A DNA stretch of 64,000 bases from Moniliophthora roreri. Its lineage: Eukaryota > Basidiomycota > Agaricomycetes > Agaricales > Marasmiaceae. The stretch lies in the NCBI GenBank assembly GCA_001466705.2, contig LATX02000183.1:558001-622000 (forward strand), in the 5' to 3' direction. A program made the position numbers and the translations under genes. Within the stretch, counting starts at the first letter, position 1, and every line of letters starts with the position of its first letter. Shown here piece by piece: positions 45,282 to 57,961 of the stretch. The notes under the pieces were generated by a model. It had not been told where the DNA came from, did no database searches, and worked only from the letters and a program-made list of their open reading frames with translations.

Positions 45282-45593
45282 TTTGACTGGTATTTTTCGC
45301 GCATCATGCACTCGATTGGAGAGTACATGATCACCCGTGTTTACCCCCGACACGCGATAGAATGATTCTGGAAACGACGAAGTTCTTGGTTTTTCATGAT
45401 CCAGTCTCTAGGAATTGCTTTCGAGACCGCACATTTAGGGATGCTGAGTAGGCGAGAATACACCTGGGCATTCCTATGGCTCATGATAACGGTCCCAATT
45501 TGGGCGAATAGACTGGTCAAAGTCAGGGTATTGGATCGGAAGCTTGGGTTGGTGCTTCCGGCGTTTGACGTATACCCCACATCATCGGCATGA
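45282..45593 (+). pseudogene. Fragment of a wax-synthase-like (MBOAT-type) acyltransferase with in-frame stop
   Basis: One frame reads FSRIMHSIGEYM, then a TGA at 45363, then FMIQSLGIAFETAHL and REYTWAFLWLMITVPIW to a stop at 45591. This order (a His in a serine-rich span, a second span ending in Gly-Ile-x-x-Glu, then a charged turn and a Trp-rich last span) is the C-terminal part of fungal wax-synthase-like acyltransferases used on terpenes. Upstream conserved parts are absent, so this is a broken remnant. Confidence 0.5.
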
Positions 45594-46091
45594 TTCAGTC
45601 GGGTATCTACTTATCCTCTTAGATACCATAGCCATAATGCCATTATTATGCTTCTTGAGGCATAACATGCTTAGATGAGAGATCTGGGGTTTGTGAAGAC
45701 AGTTTGAGACACAGTAAGCACCTGGTTGAGGCTGTGCAGACGAAGGTAATGATAGCACTCCAGTGCACAAACGTCCTTGGATATATACGATTGGGATGTA
45801 AGAACATTCATTGTTATTAGTATTATCGAACGGTGTCCTTTGTTTCGTCTTCCTTTCGGAAAGAAATCTCTGCCTTGTTGCCATCAAATCTGCGGCCATT
45901 ACAGTGTGTTTTAGCAGCACCTCCCGCTTGTAGCTATGGAATCCTAGAACATCAAGTGCGCCGTTTGAGTAGGATATCAGAGAGAGTATGCAGTATTGTG
46001 TATATATCATCATTCTCTGTTGCCAGTGTTGCCAGGGGGGGCGGAATATGATTGCCTGCGGCCGACAAAAATACCACAGAGCAATTGCACC
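45594..46091. other. Intergenic stretch
   Basis: A minus-strand open frame (45582-46103) of 173 codons covers it but has no domain and overlaps the tRNA 3' end; I do not call it a gene. Confidence 0.4.
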
Positions 46092-46199
46092 TGCTCCCTG
46101 CAAGGCTCGAACTTGCGACCTCAGGATTACACTGGTCAGATTTCCAATGTCATAGATGAACTATGAGACCTGCGCTCTAGCCAACTGAGCCAAGGAAGC
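46092..46199 (-). tRNA. tRNA-Met (CAT), elongator type, with intron
   Basis: On the minus strand the acceptor arm GCTTCCT pairs with AGGGAGC (one G-T) before the discriminator A. The D-arm has GGCTCAGTTGGCTAGAGC, the anticodon loop reads CTCATAA once a roughly 34-base intron after the base following the anticodon is removed, and the T-arm is GCAAGTTCGAGCCTTGC. The T-T opposition at the bottom of the anticodon stem also occurs in yeast elongator tRNA-Met. The mature length is about 74 bases. Confidence 0.88.
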
Positions 46200-49100
46200 G
46201 TCGTAGCATTGTAGATAATAGCACACTGTTGACTGATTGATGACGAACATTTGCCCTTGGGTTTTCTCGAGCTGTGACAAGCGTGAAGGATAGCCCATGG
46301 GGTAAATCGAGGTGGAGACTTTTACAGGTATGTTACGCTTCCTGTCTCATGGACTCGGGCCGTTGCGAGCGAATGGCGACTCTAAGCTCTAAACATTGAT
46401 GCTTTACCGGCGTCCCCGTATACATACCATCCTTTCCATGCACATACACTTCCTGGAATGGGCTGACACTGCACTCATCAGGAAGAGAAGGCTTCTCTTG
46501 CAATCCCAATGACGGAAGGTTTCTGTTCGGACTGCGGGTGGCGTCACCTTTTTTATCTATCACAAACCCGCAAACCCAAGGGCAGTATTTGGAGCGAACT
46601 TTCACAAGGTATCCGAATTCGCAACCGCTGTTCGGATAAAAATGGTGCAAGACTGAGCAGAGAGTTATGGAAGATTGGGCCGCGTCGCGAGACATTGCTG
46701 GTAAAGAGCGTGTCCTTCGTTGCCCTCGATCGATTGAGATAGCTGACCCAAAGTCTCAAGTCGTAAGCAGCACGTTTTCGACTTGTCAACGCTACTGTTG
46801 CACCCGCTGATACAAGGCCGATCGTCTTTCGGCTTATGGCTTGCCCCAAGAACGCGAATGTTCGCGTTACATGGTGTGAGGGACTGAAGTAGCTGCTTCC
46901 TTGCAGTTGGCATAAGTAAGCTCCTGAGAACGAGGTGACCCTCAGTCTGTGGTACGAATCAATGAATTTCAAATGAGGTCATCGCCAGGAAATAGTAATC
47001 AAGTCGTGGAGCCGGACCATGCAACTGTTACTGTCATTCCGGAAATTTTCACACCGGAGTGTGAAAAAATGCTCGGAGGGTTTAGGTGCAGAGTTGCGAA
47101 GAATCAGATTACGGTAGGGGGGTTCCCTGAAAAAGGGATATTCTCCTAGGCTGAATCACTTGGACTGAATTTCAGCCAAGGAGAAATACTACTTTTCGGG
47201 AAGACTTCCTACTCTCGGCCAATTTATCGAGAATCCATCTATGGTTCTCCCGAAGCAGAATTTCTTCAAACTCCGTAGCTAGGCTGGCCTACTCGAGACA
47301 TTGGAAGAGAATGTGTCCTATATGACTGGTTTAATAGTTGATGACATTGACGGGCTTTTTCAGGCAAGGACAAAAAGTTTAGATTCCCATTACTTTCCAG
47401 AATGACGGTAAGAGCTTGGCTTGGAGAAAAGCGCTTCCCGCTATGACGAAAGCAATGCAGTTTCGGTGGACATTACGCGATAGGGTATGCCACATCCATA
47501 TGTTCAACTGTGTAGGCAAGCTCTGTTATGAAGAACAGCACAGGTTGAATGCTCTGATATCAAAATTGAAAGTAGTGGGGCTCATCAAACCACCAAGGAA
47601 CCTATAATTTCGAAGGTCTGACACCCACCCAACCATGACGAAATCGTGACCAAGATCAGGGATAAGATCACTATCGGTAGTGTTCGTACGGCAAGAACAT
47701 TTCCAAGATCCCGTTCATAGCCTCCGAGATAGCCAGAAATGCATAAGATCTGTACATCCCCATTCAATCTTTAGTACGAAACTGAAAGCTTGCAAAACTC
47801 GCATGCGGGTGTGGCCCTTCAGGCAATGAGAGACCCGGAAAAACGAGCCGGACGAGACCTGAGTTTTACAGAAGTTCGGCACCGACTTTTGGGGAATCGG
47901 CACGAAAACTGACGACGGTGTAAGCAATGATCTCGGTCCATGTCTGGGTATGTGCCTGCAGAATTATAGACAGAATATATGACTGATTCCGCTGGCAGAA
48001 CATTCTGCCTGTCTGGAAGCAAGATTAAGCCGTGGTCAAGGTCGAGTAGCGGAGTACTCAGCGCAGTGAATTGTCTCAAGACGGAGATCTTATACAACGT
48101 GCGATATCATAGGGATGTTTCTCTAATAATCGATGAATGTGTCCCCATTTTGGGTGCTGCGCTAAGCTATAGTTATAGTAGAAGGTGCCTATTATGAGTT
48201 GTCAACGACGTACCAATTACTCAATCATTACACTGGACGCCTTCCCGATCTATCGCTCAGGAGAGCCAATTCTGGTGCATAATAATGAGAATGAAAATGT
48301 AAATCCTAGGGAAGACTGGGAAGGAATGCAGTGAATTCAGTGAAGTCCACAAAGAATGATGACGGTCATATACAAGTCATGAAGCGAATTTCTGAATGCA
48401 TCACGCTGTCACGCGGCACCGACAGCACGTGGGTGTGACTCTTTCTTGACGTTAAACCACCATGATCCATCTCGTTCTCCCTCCATTCGTTATCTCTCGC
48501 CGCAGCTCTACAGAATGTCCAGATACGGCGAAACCACGGCTCTACCCCCTCTTGTGGGTATACATTACCTATGAATACCAAAAACCTATCGGGGTGCGTG
48601 GAAATCCATTCTGGTTTTTCCCGCCTTGCGGCTGATGCCTGCTGTGGAATAGGGAGAGCAAGACAAGGGACCGTATAGCAGGCTCTGATGAGCCTCTCGT
48701 GGGCCATGATTCACGCCTCAGGGCTCCTCTCGATCCGCCGACCACAATAGGACGTTTGATATACTGCCCATAAATTCGTTCACTCAACAAAATGAAGGAT
48801 TACGTTGGGTATAGTAACGGAGGTAAGTATTCTCGGTCTTTCATTGTACCTATCGGTCACTAATTCTCGTCTTACCTCTATGTCAATTGGAGAGCGCCGA
48901 CGCTTCTCCGACCCTTATGTCCGCGAGTGGCATACAGTTTCGCTCGGACAGGCGCATTAAGCTCAGGAGAGTGCTTCTCATGCTTCCAGAGGTACGTATA
49001 CTCAAAGTCGTTGCTCAACAAGTTTTACAGGTGCGATCTGCACGACGGGTGGTAACGACATTGACGCCTTCTCACTTCGCTCCTAGGACAGAAGAACAGC

Positions 49101-51336
49101 TCTCTTCTGAACCGAATTCGTGTCCCTATCCAACCTCTTTACTTATGATGTTCTGTCCTTCAATTCATTCCATGTCATTGAGCTCCTGTCTGGTGGCTAT
49201 ATGACGCCTCCAGTACATTGGTATGAGCTTCATCTCCGTCGTGTGATTTGGGAAACCCTTACACAATTACCAAATTCAGGTTTCGTAGTCTGGATGTAAA
49301 ATTACTATTCGGATGGGGTGTTTCATAATTGACCTCAATAGCACGGAGGGTTAGAAAATTAGAAATGACGTGATAGAAGGAACTTGTACGAAGTCTTCGA
49401 CGCGAACTGGAGACCCTGGCCACAATGGTCCACCTGGGTACTATTCAGTGTCATTATAAACCTATCAGAATTGCGACTCACTTCCCGAAACTCCACCTGA
49501 TACGATATTCTGGCGATCGTACAACGTTCCACACCACTCTTGCTCCAGTATACACGGTGAATACCGTGACCCCAATAATAATCAGTGTGGTAGTTATGTG
49601 GCTCATCGCTTGCTGCCAGTGAAGATATTCCGATGGTGAGGGTTCTTTATGCACGTGTATACTGCGTAGATGATCTATATACGAGCCATGAGCTTCTTCA
49701 CTTGAAGTGCAGAAGCCCAGTGGAGAAGCTTATGGCTCTTCTAAGGGCGACCAGCGCTTCCTGGGCGCCTCTGAGAAATCTCAACTTGAAGCGCGATGGA
49801 GAGCGACTAGTCAAGGGAGTGCGTGGAAGGTTATTTGGAATATTCACGGTGTATTGGTTTCTGTATTAGACATTGTTTATGGGGGAAAATGTGCATAGAA
49901 GCGAAGCGAAGTCAAGGGGTGGCGGTGCCACGTGTTGATCTAGGTCCGTCTACTGCGGGCGCGTCATTCCATTCCGACTGTCATCATCAAAAAATCGTCT
50001 CCTCGTTATTTCCCCGACACTGAGGCGGGAAGGACGCATTGGAAGCAAATTTTAGGGGAAGTCGTTCAAGTATACGTGAAAAGGGATGTAGTGGCCTATG
50101 GGTGAGTGACTTGAAGCTCAATTCTCATTCTCGCCCTATACGTCCTTAGTCAAGCCGCACCCCAGAAATTCTCATCGAGATCGATTAGAATCACAAGACA
50201 ACTTTTCCCTCTCACACCGATAACGGATTTCCGAGTCCACTCTCACAGGAGATTTCACCTGCTACACATGTAAATCATTCAACGTTCAACAATTGTTACT
50301 TTTTGTATTGCGCTCAAACCGTCCTAGACTCCATCTGTCATTCGCCTTGGGGTTGGGTAGGTTTGATCTCAGTACCGCACTCAAGGTGTACTCTAGCAGA
50401 ACAAACAGACTTCCGATCTCACAGGAATGGAATAGCCTATACCGCTACCGCATAGGCTGCGCCCGGAGCGACTAGGTTACATACAACGCTCATAACCAAA
50501 AACGAGCTCAGCACGATGTTTTCCCGATATATACGGAAGGACATCATATTAAGCCCGATCTTCGCCCGAACAATATTGCGCTTGCGGCACACTTTCGCCG
50601 ACCGCAGTGTGCGTTCCAAGTTCCCTGGGTTTCAGCCCTGTAGCTTGTACTTGGAATAGAGACGGGTCTTATTCGCTGAAGACTGGGCATGCCATGAAGA
50701 CGACTTGGACATGCCAAACCTGTTGGCACCACAGCGATTATAATTAATCGACCATGGTATTCTCCTGCATGTTTCCTTGGCACCCGAGTCGAGAACTTCG
50801 TTCAAACCTCACGCGTCGGGGGGTGTCCTTGCTGAAACAAAACCGCAAGAGAGAATGTGGAGCAAGCGGTAGAAATCGCGGAGGTCGTACACCGTCTGCG
50901 GGCGCTTAGGTTAGGGTCTTGGCATAGGCATGATGCAGCCAACCGTCACTTGCCCGCTCTGAATCCTGTTAAAGAGCATGTCCTATGGATTGGAAGAAGT
51001 CGCATTCTCTGCGTAGGGATTTGTCTAATGGTGTCGAAAGTGAGTATGTTACTGCTCACACCGTCAGGGAGAATGGGTGACAGAAGTCTTGGCATCGTTG
51101 CCGCAATGTTGCCATCATATCAGGGGTTTGGTTTGCTCCGGTAACATTGCTTAGATGTCTACAACATGAGAAACCGGCAAAAAGGCCGCGTGCCACGACA
51201 ATTTGTCGACCTCATAATTGATCGCCATTCTTATTCTTTCCTTCCCCACCTTTCCCTTCCGTCCCGCCTTTCGCTGTGGTACGTGCTCCGCAGCCGTTCC
51301 AGTCCTTACTGAATAACTGTTAGATTCAGTTCAGCG
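46200..51336. other. 5.1-kb gene-poor, apparently decayed region
   Basis: Many short open frames on both strands (up to 139 codons, 46553-46972, -) overlap one another without recognisable domains or matching splice patterns. Segments near 47.4, 48.9 and 49.7 kb have exon-like text bordered by GTRNGT or YAG, which suggests relics of spliced genes. I could not assign a family. Confidence 0.4.
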
Positions 51337-53922
51337 ATGGCAGATCCGACTCAAGCACCCCTCCTCCCCGAGCAGGACGTTGCATCACCCGGACCTCAGC
51401 AACGATTTCTCGGTCACGACCTCGACTCACCTTCTCCATTCCGTGATTCATTCCCTTCCACTGTCCGCGACTCTCAGTATGCTGCCTCTGACCGCCCCTT
51501 GAATCCCGGCAGAGACACGTTTTATGACGGATCAGACCGCGAGGGTGCCTCTCCGCAGATGAACGAAAAGGCTGGTGGTTCATACCCGTCCTCGACACAG
51601 AAAGCATCAAGACGAAAACCCCTCATCATTGCTGCCATCGCTGCTGCAATCATCATCATCCTTGCCATCATTCTTGGTGTATACTTCGGTGTCACGAGGA
51701 CCAGGAACCGCAACGGTTCTTCCAGTCCCTCCCAAGGCAACTCAAATTCGGATTCAGGTTCAGGAAGTGCAGGTTCTGGCGAGGGGTCAGACGGAGGTAT
51801 CAAGATTGCGATAACGGGTGGTGACGGAAGCGAGGTTACATTGGAAGATGGGACGACATTCATATACTCGAATCCTCATGGTGGACACTGGTATTACGAT
51901 CCTAACGATCCTTTCAACAACGGCGCAAAGGCTCAGTCCTGGACTCCCGCTTTGAACGAGACGTTTAACTATGGTGTGGATAGGGTTAGGGGGTAGGTTC
52001 TGCAGTCTCTTCGCTGTCAAAATTGTCCCTGACATCCGCTTGCAGCGTCAATGTTGGCGGTTGGCTAAATATTGAACCAGTAAGTTGCATTCCTTCTTAT
52101 TCGTGTAACGTACTGACAGGCCACTCTACACAGTTCATGCAAGTAATGTTTTGCTATCACAGAAACTTTGTCTCACTTGATTCAACAGTGTTCCAGCTCT
52201 CTTTCAAAAGTACTCAGATGTCACGCCGACACCAGTTGATGAATATACCCTCCATTCCGCAATGAGGGCACACCCTGAACGGGGTGGTCTCGATGATCTC
52301 GAAGAGCACTACAAAACATTCATAGTAGGTTCCCATTACTCGTGTCCGCCTAGCCTTGTTTCCAATCTAGCTTGTTTTTTAGACGGAGAAGGATTTCGCT
52401 GAGATTGCTGCTGCTGGTCTGAACTACGTTCGGATTCCTATCCCGTATTGGGCTATCGACGTTCAGGAGGGCGAACCCTTCCTGCCAAAGGTTGCATGGA
52501 AGTAAGGGTATTCTATTTCTCATTTACGATAGTCGAAACCAATTTCGGTACAGGTACTTCCTCAAAGCTGTTGGTTGGGCCCGCAAGTACGGTCTGCGTA
52601 TCAACCTCGACTTGCATGCCGTTCCAGGTAGTCAGAACAACTGGAACCATTCCGGAAGGCTTAACGCTGGTGTCAACATGATGAACGGTCCAATGGGTTT
52701 AGCGAATGCTCAACGTACACTGGACTATATTCGGATTCTCGCCGAGTTCATTCATCAACCACAGTACCGCGATGTCATAACCATGTTTGGCATCCTTAAT
52801 GAACCTAGAGAGGCATTTATCGGCGCTGAGCAACTGGAGTCGTTGTAAGTACCGTTACCATGTTTTACTTCGCTCTGAGACTAAGATGACTATATTTAGC
52901 CACGCTCAGGCTTATCGTGTCGTTCGGGAAGTCACTGGATCGGATGATGGCGCTTGGGTATCCATCCATGAAGGTTTCCGTGCATGGGGTGATTGGGATA
53001 ATTTCCTTCCTAACCATTATCGTCTTGCCCTCGACCACCACCCATACATCGCCTTTGGTGATCAAGTAGACAGCGACTGGACTGAACGTACCAGGCAACC
53101 TTGCGACTACTGGGCCCAAAACATCAAAGACCGGTTGAATAACTTCGGCTTGACCACCAATGGAGAGTACAGCAATGCCATCAATGATTGTGGTCTTTTC
53201 CTCAATGGCGTCACGGAAGGTGTTCGGTATGATGGATCCTACGTCCCTCAAAGCTTCCCTCGTGCTGGTTCCTGCGATAAGTACACCGATTGGCAGAATT
53301 TCACACCTGAGAGAAAGGAAGGCATCAAGCGGTTTGCCATGGCTAGCATGGATGCTCTCCACGTAAGTACATGTTCACCATATTAACGCTCAACCTTCTG
53401 ACCACCATCGTTCACCAGAACTACTTCTTCTGGACCTGGAAGATCGGCAACTCGTCAGTAACAGGCAAGGTGGAAACGCCTGCTTGGTCGTACCAGCTTG
53501 GACTCGAGAACGGTTGGATGCCTAAAGATCCTCGTGAAGCCGATGGTTTCTGCGGTGATGCCGCAGCGTTCAACTCTCCCATCCAACCTGGTAGCGGCAA
53601 TGTCAACTACGCTCAGTATCCCTGGCCACCAGCGTCGATCCGTAACGCTGGTAGCCCATCTACCTTGCCTAGGTACACCGCTACTGGACCCGTTCCCACT
53701 CTGACCGGGGGAACCCTCACCATCTCTGGCGTTACCCCAACCAGGACCGTCGATGTCGGAAATGGATGGGCTAACCCGAACGATCAGGCAGGTGCGATGG
53801 TACCTATCCAAGGGTGCACATATCCAGATATATGGGCAGGCGACAACGCCGCTGTACCACCCGTATGTGGCGTTGCACGACGAGAAGCTGAACCTAAACC
53901 CACACCGCCACCCATGTCATGA
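51337..53922 (+). CDS. Membrane-anchored glucan 1,3-beta-glucosidase (GH5, Exg type)
   Basis: Eight exons (51337-51992, 52046-52079, 52134-52138, 52189-52324, 52383-52501, 52554-52844, 52900-53362, 53419-53922) give 735 residues. A Pro/Ser-rich cytoplasmic part (1-94) precedes one membrane span (about 95-119) and a Ser/Gly linker, so it is a type II anchor. The catalytic domain shows VNVGGWLNIEPFI, AAGLNYVRIPIPYWA, INLDLHAVPGSQN, the acid/base Glu in GILNEPREA, HHPY and the nucleophile Glu in TNGEYSNAINDCG, with YFFWTWKIGN near the end. Family enzymes trim beta-1,3-glucan in the fungal wall. Exon 3 is only 5 bases, and the next intron starts with GC (gcaagt), the standard GC-AG consensus. Both are needed to give EPFIVPALFQ. 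Confidence 0.94.
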
Positions 53923-55349
53923 TGAGGGCGCTCTCCTCTTTGGATATTCTGCACATCAGATACTGCTTGACGCCTACTCACATTCATTTATCTATCGCCG
54001 GACAAATTACTACATTTACGGACTAGCGGATTCACTTACACTAAGTACGAATAGGCATTGGATATTAATGGATATTTGCCTTCAGACAGAAAGGACTTTG
54101 AAATGGCTGATTCAAATTGTAGAGGTGCTGCGTCGTGAAATGTCGTTGTGGTCATCAGACGACATGCTGGGCACTCAAGAGATATGTACATCATAGTAGA
54201 AGTCACCGGCCGACGCTAATCTTCTGGAAATGTGCTAAATTTCTTGCGTTTGTATTTACATCTACTACTCTATAACTTTGCGAATGAATATACTATTTAT
54301 CTTTTTCACTCTCCATACATGGGCGGTAGTGCTTGCCGGGAGAATTTCAGATTACAACTGTTGACGTGTTGACTTGTCGACGCAGATGCTCGTTCTCGAT
54401 GAAATGATGCGAAACCAAAGGAGCGTGATCGTTCGCAATCTTGAGTCAAATTTCCACGGAATAGTCCTGGCCACTGGAAGGTATTCTTCTTGCGTTCAAT
54501 AAAGCTTGCGAAAAAGATCTGTGAAGATCTTACCGGCGAAAGTGGTATAGCCTGAGAAACTGCGACCTAAAATGTAGACCTTGAACTTGAAAGCCGGGAA
54601 AATGTCAGACTAGGAGAGTGAGGCGAGAATCTCCGACCAATAAATGAGGGTCGCTGTCACGGTGCTCCTGGATTCACGGAAGAACCGCTAGAGTGATGGC
54701 TAAGGAAGAGCGTGATAACTGACACGTGGATGGTCTAGACCTGTAGTCATCTTTCTCACGCAAACACACGCGTCTTTGCATCTTCATCGCGAATAACGAC
54801 GACTGCAGTAGCGCCTACGTGCACGATCAGACATCCTAGGCCTATCTCACTTTCGCACCGACCTCATTCAGGCGCCAGCTCACTTATCATTTCTCGGAGA
54901 TAACAGCTAGGTCTACTGCATTCTTTACCGCGATCGTGATTCAACAATAAGATGGTATACAAGGAAGAGGGTAAGAAGCGCAGCACGGCCGAGGACCTAA
55001 ATCTTGGGCCATACGGCCCAAATACAGTGACTTAAGCGATCTCAATGTTGACTGGAACCAAATAAGCGGAATTCTTGGCGGATACAGGCCATCAACGAGA
55101 TAACCCTCCACTTTCCCTGCTTTTTGCCGATCAAAAAAAAAAAGGCCCAAATTCAGGAACATGGTCCGAGTACCCTGGGGAAATGCTGATGACCAGCACT
55201 TACTTGAATAGTCGAATCTCAGTGAATCCTTGCCTCACACTGGAACAAGTGTACGCATCTCATTTCTTGCCCGGGATAGTGCAACGTGCATACAAAGGTC
55301 ACCATGGTACTAGCATACACTGTGTGCACGTTTCGTGCTTCGAGTTGTA
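53923..55349. other. Intergenic stretch without a supportable gene
   Basis: Short frames (up to 110 codons, 55075-55407, +) lack domains. It holds the 3' ends of two converging genes. Confidence 0.45.
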
Positions 55350-56176
55350 TCAATACACCCACGGAATCAACTTATACCTAACCTTCCCACTCCATTGTTG
55401 CCATTGATCTCCAAACTGCTTCTTCATCATTTCGTCCTCAGGCTCTACTCGCATGACCAAGATAACAAGGGTAATGCCAAACGTCCCCAACCAGGAATAT
55501 ACCAAGGCCTTCCCGATCAGTGTGCTTATAAAACCGCTTTCCACGACCCATGAACCATTCATCAGATGGACAAGGGCACTACCGACAATTGCCATCCAGA
55601 TTGCGGAGTATGATGGATGCCTGACGATAGCGTAGGGTCCATGGGTGATAAGTCTGGGATTATTCGTAACGTCAAGGTTTTTGGCGCGTTTTCCAACAGG
55701 AACACACTCGTATGTGAAAGCGCCACCCAATGTATGGTAGCAGGCAGCACGGAATACACCTCCAACGATGGAAAGAAGGGCTGCAGCGATGAGGTAGGGC
55801 GTATAGCGTGCATTATTAACACCGGCTGATACGTTAAGATGCGGGAGGACGTCTCTGATGAACGGAATGGGCATGCTCAGGATGAAGAGAGCCTCATTCA
55901 TTGCCGCTGCGTAATAGATGATCTGAGTAGAGTTCAGTATCCGTGAAAAATATATGTAATAGGGATGCGCACTCGTTCGATAGGGTACGCTTCTGCGATT
56001 AGCACCACAAGGAACCATTCTCTGAGTGCAGTAAGTCCTTTGTTAAGTGGTGGACGTGGTTGGGGTACCGGATCTCCATTAGGAGGAGTAAGTGAAACCC
56101 CAAATGCAAAGCCAGAGAGCAGCACGAGAGTGGCTTTGAGTGCGGCTTTCAGGAACTCGGGAGATTTGAAAGTCAT
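55350..56176 (-). CDS. Isoprenylcysteine carboxyl methyltransferase-like protein, copy 1
   Basis: Two exons (55973-56176, 55350-55922) give 258 residues. There are about five hydrophobic segments. The C-terminal half has the ICMT/PEMT-type signature: THGPYAIVRHPSY, a hairpin of two spans, and then the acidic EPEDEMMKKQFGDQWQQW ending KLIPWVY. In the family this region binds S-adenosylmethionine and methylates the carboxyl of a prenylated C-terminal cysteine at the ER membrane; in fungi that matters for pheromone and Ras-type proteins. Whether this copy acts on CAAX proteins or on a small molecule is not known. A second copy lies 2.6 kb downstream in coordinates (57962-58770) in the same orientation, with the same intron position after YPIER. 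Confidence 0.83.
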
Positions 56177-56474
56177 TATGGGGGAAACTCATCTTGGGCG
56201 ACATTTATCTATCGCCGTGCTAGAGATGCTTTGAAACACCATCAACAGGTGACCTCTAGTCTGGGCCACAGGTAAAGGCTAATCATCGATCCCTTGCCAG
56301 TGTGGATCCCGTGGGCAGCCCACCAGGACAATTTGCGTTGTTAAGTATACAGACCAATTACGCCTTATCAAGGCGATGTACTGAATAACGAAGCATTAGC
56401 GGATAGATCACTATCGCTCTCGTATGATTGTCTTCAGCAACTGTTTTTTTGTACGCTGCCAAAGAAAAAATGCA

Positions 56475-56574
56475 TGACCCCTACCCGGATTGAACGGATG
56501 ACCTTCTGGAAACCAGTAATCCTGGGCAAGACGAGTGACTGGAATCAGACGCTCTACCGCTGAGCTAAGGGATC
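56475..56574 (-). tRNA. tRNA-Trp (CCA) with intron
   Basis: On the minus strand the acceptor GATCCCT pairs with AGGGGTC (one T-G) before A. The D-arm is GCTCAGCGGTAGAGC, the anticodon arm is TCTGATTCCAG with CCA in the loop, a roughly 28-base intron follows, and the T-arm is ATCCGTTCAATCCGGGT. One mismatch at the base of the anticodon stem leaves a little doubt about the exact intron borders. Confidence 0.78.
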
Positions 56575-56715
56575 TATTGAAGAAAGCCAAGGCTTTAATT
56601 TGAATCCGACTCTCATGTCCAGAAAAAGTGCCCAATATGAAAACCCATAACATTAACAATGCTTCCTCCGTCCTCAAGGACACAAATAGACAGTAAAAAT
56701 AAGTGACAGCAAGTC

Positions 56716-57280
56716 TCATGCACGATCAATCACCCCCAGCTTCTGGTGCCAAATGATACTGCACATTGCAGTTCCTTTGAGTTTGCGAATATCGAGAGAC
56801 AAAGGAAAGAACGACTTGCCATCAATGGCACGTCGTTCTACTGTTACAGTGAGAGCTGATGGTGGAAGTGAGTCACGGTCGCGCTTTCTAGAACCCTTTG
56901 AACCAAATGGCCTAGGAGGTTTTTTCGTCGCGTCGCAAAGCTGAAAAACGATGGTCAATCATACGGAAAGACGTATATATGTCATTCACCAAAACGCACC
57001 TTTCTGCCTCTTATTCACCACTTCTGCTCCACTATCTTTGTATCAGGATCCTCATCGGTTACATTACCAGCGGGCCGTCACTCTTTACCCATACTTCTCC
57101 TTTTGATTCCATCCCTGTACTCGAGAACTTGACCCCCTACTCGCTGACTACGATCGTGATAGTTTCGCCGTTGGCATTAAGATACTTTATAATGGAAGCG
57201 AACTCGTCCGAGTACAATCTAACTCGTGCGTCGAACTCTACTTCAGGGATTTCCATCTTCTCGACGTCTATAATGAGTAG
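56716..57280 (-). other. Possible small gene of unknown function, unresolved
   Basis: The minus strand has two coding-like pieces. One starts ATG near 57260 and reads MEIPEVEFDARVRLYSDEFA, then YLNANGETITIVVSE. The other (56716-56958) reads LPPSALTVTVERRAIDGKSF, then PLSLDIRKLKGTAMCSIIW, and ends in DRA. The joining introns could not be fixed. No family is recognised. Confidence 0.35.
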
Positions 57281-57357
57281 ATTAAGTGAAAATGAGGCAA
57301 GACGACGCGTTTCTATCGAGCACGATGGTCAGCCACGGAGACAACGTTAAAAAAGGC

Positions 57358-57828
57358 TCAAGGCTCGATAAACGTACTAGCCGATTCAGATACAAGGTCC
57401 AACGCGTCTGCGACTTCATCTCTCGCCCTCAACGTCAACTTGTCATCACCCCTTGTCGCCTTTACAAGCTTGCAAAAACTCGAAATACTCCGACCAATCA
57501 TTATTGCCCGATGGCAGCGGTAACGCGCAAAGGCGCTTTGATTGAGGAAAATAGAGACCATAGCGATGTGTGAGGTATCCTTCGCTTGCGTACAGAGGTC
57601 GTCAGGTTTGCGTCGTTGACAAGATCTTTGACGACTGATGCATATGAGGTGAGTTTTTTTTTTTTTTTCTTCTTTTCCTTTCTGGGGTAGACAAGGTGGA
57701 TTGTACTTACTTTCAAGAACCTTTTTCAGGAATGAAGCGTCTTCAAGTCTTGCCTCGAACAGTTGGGTGCAGGTAGGAAGGATGTGGAAGGACTGTGGAA
57801 GGGAAAGGAAGAAACGTCGACGCGACAC
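57358..57828 (-). other. Possible gene of unknown function, unresolved
   Basis: An open frame starts MSRRRFFLSLPQSFHILPTC. After about 39 codons a GTAAGT donor allows splicing to IVKDLVNDANLTTS near 57.6 kb. The frame's end reads RARDEVADALDLVSESAS. The VKDLVNDAN-type helix recalls the N-terminal helical regions of fungal STAND/NLR-type proteins, but the match is weak. Related DNA occurs again near 59.82-59.96 kb. Confidence 0.3.
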
Positions 57829-57961
57829 ACGCGTGAGAGTCTATAGCCCTTGGTCTCACGGTTCATGGACAGCCCCTACTTTCCCACATTGATAGCCATT
57901 ACTGAAATTTCTAATTTATCAGACTGCTCCTGTGACAGACTGTAGCGATACATCCTTCGGT

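Noticed and set aside
45582..46103. 173-codon minus-strand frame
   Set aside because: It runs into a tRNA gene and a pseudogene fragment and shows no motif.
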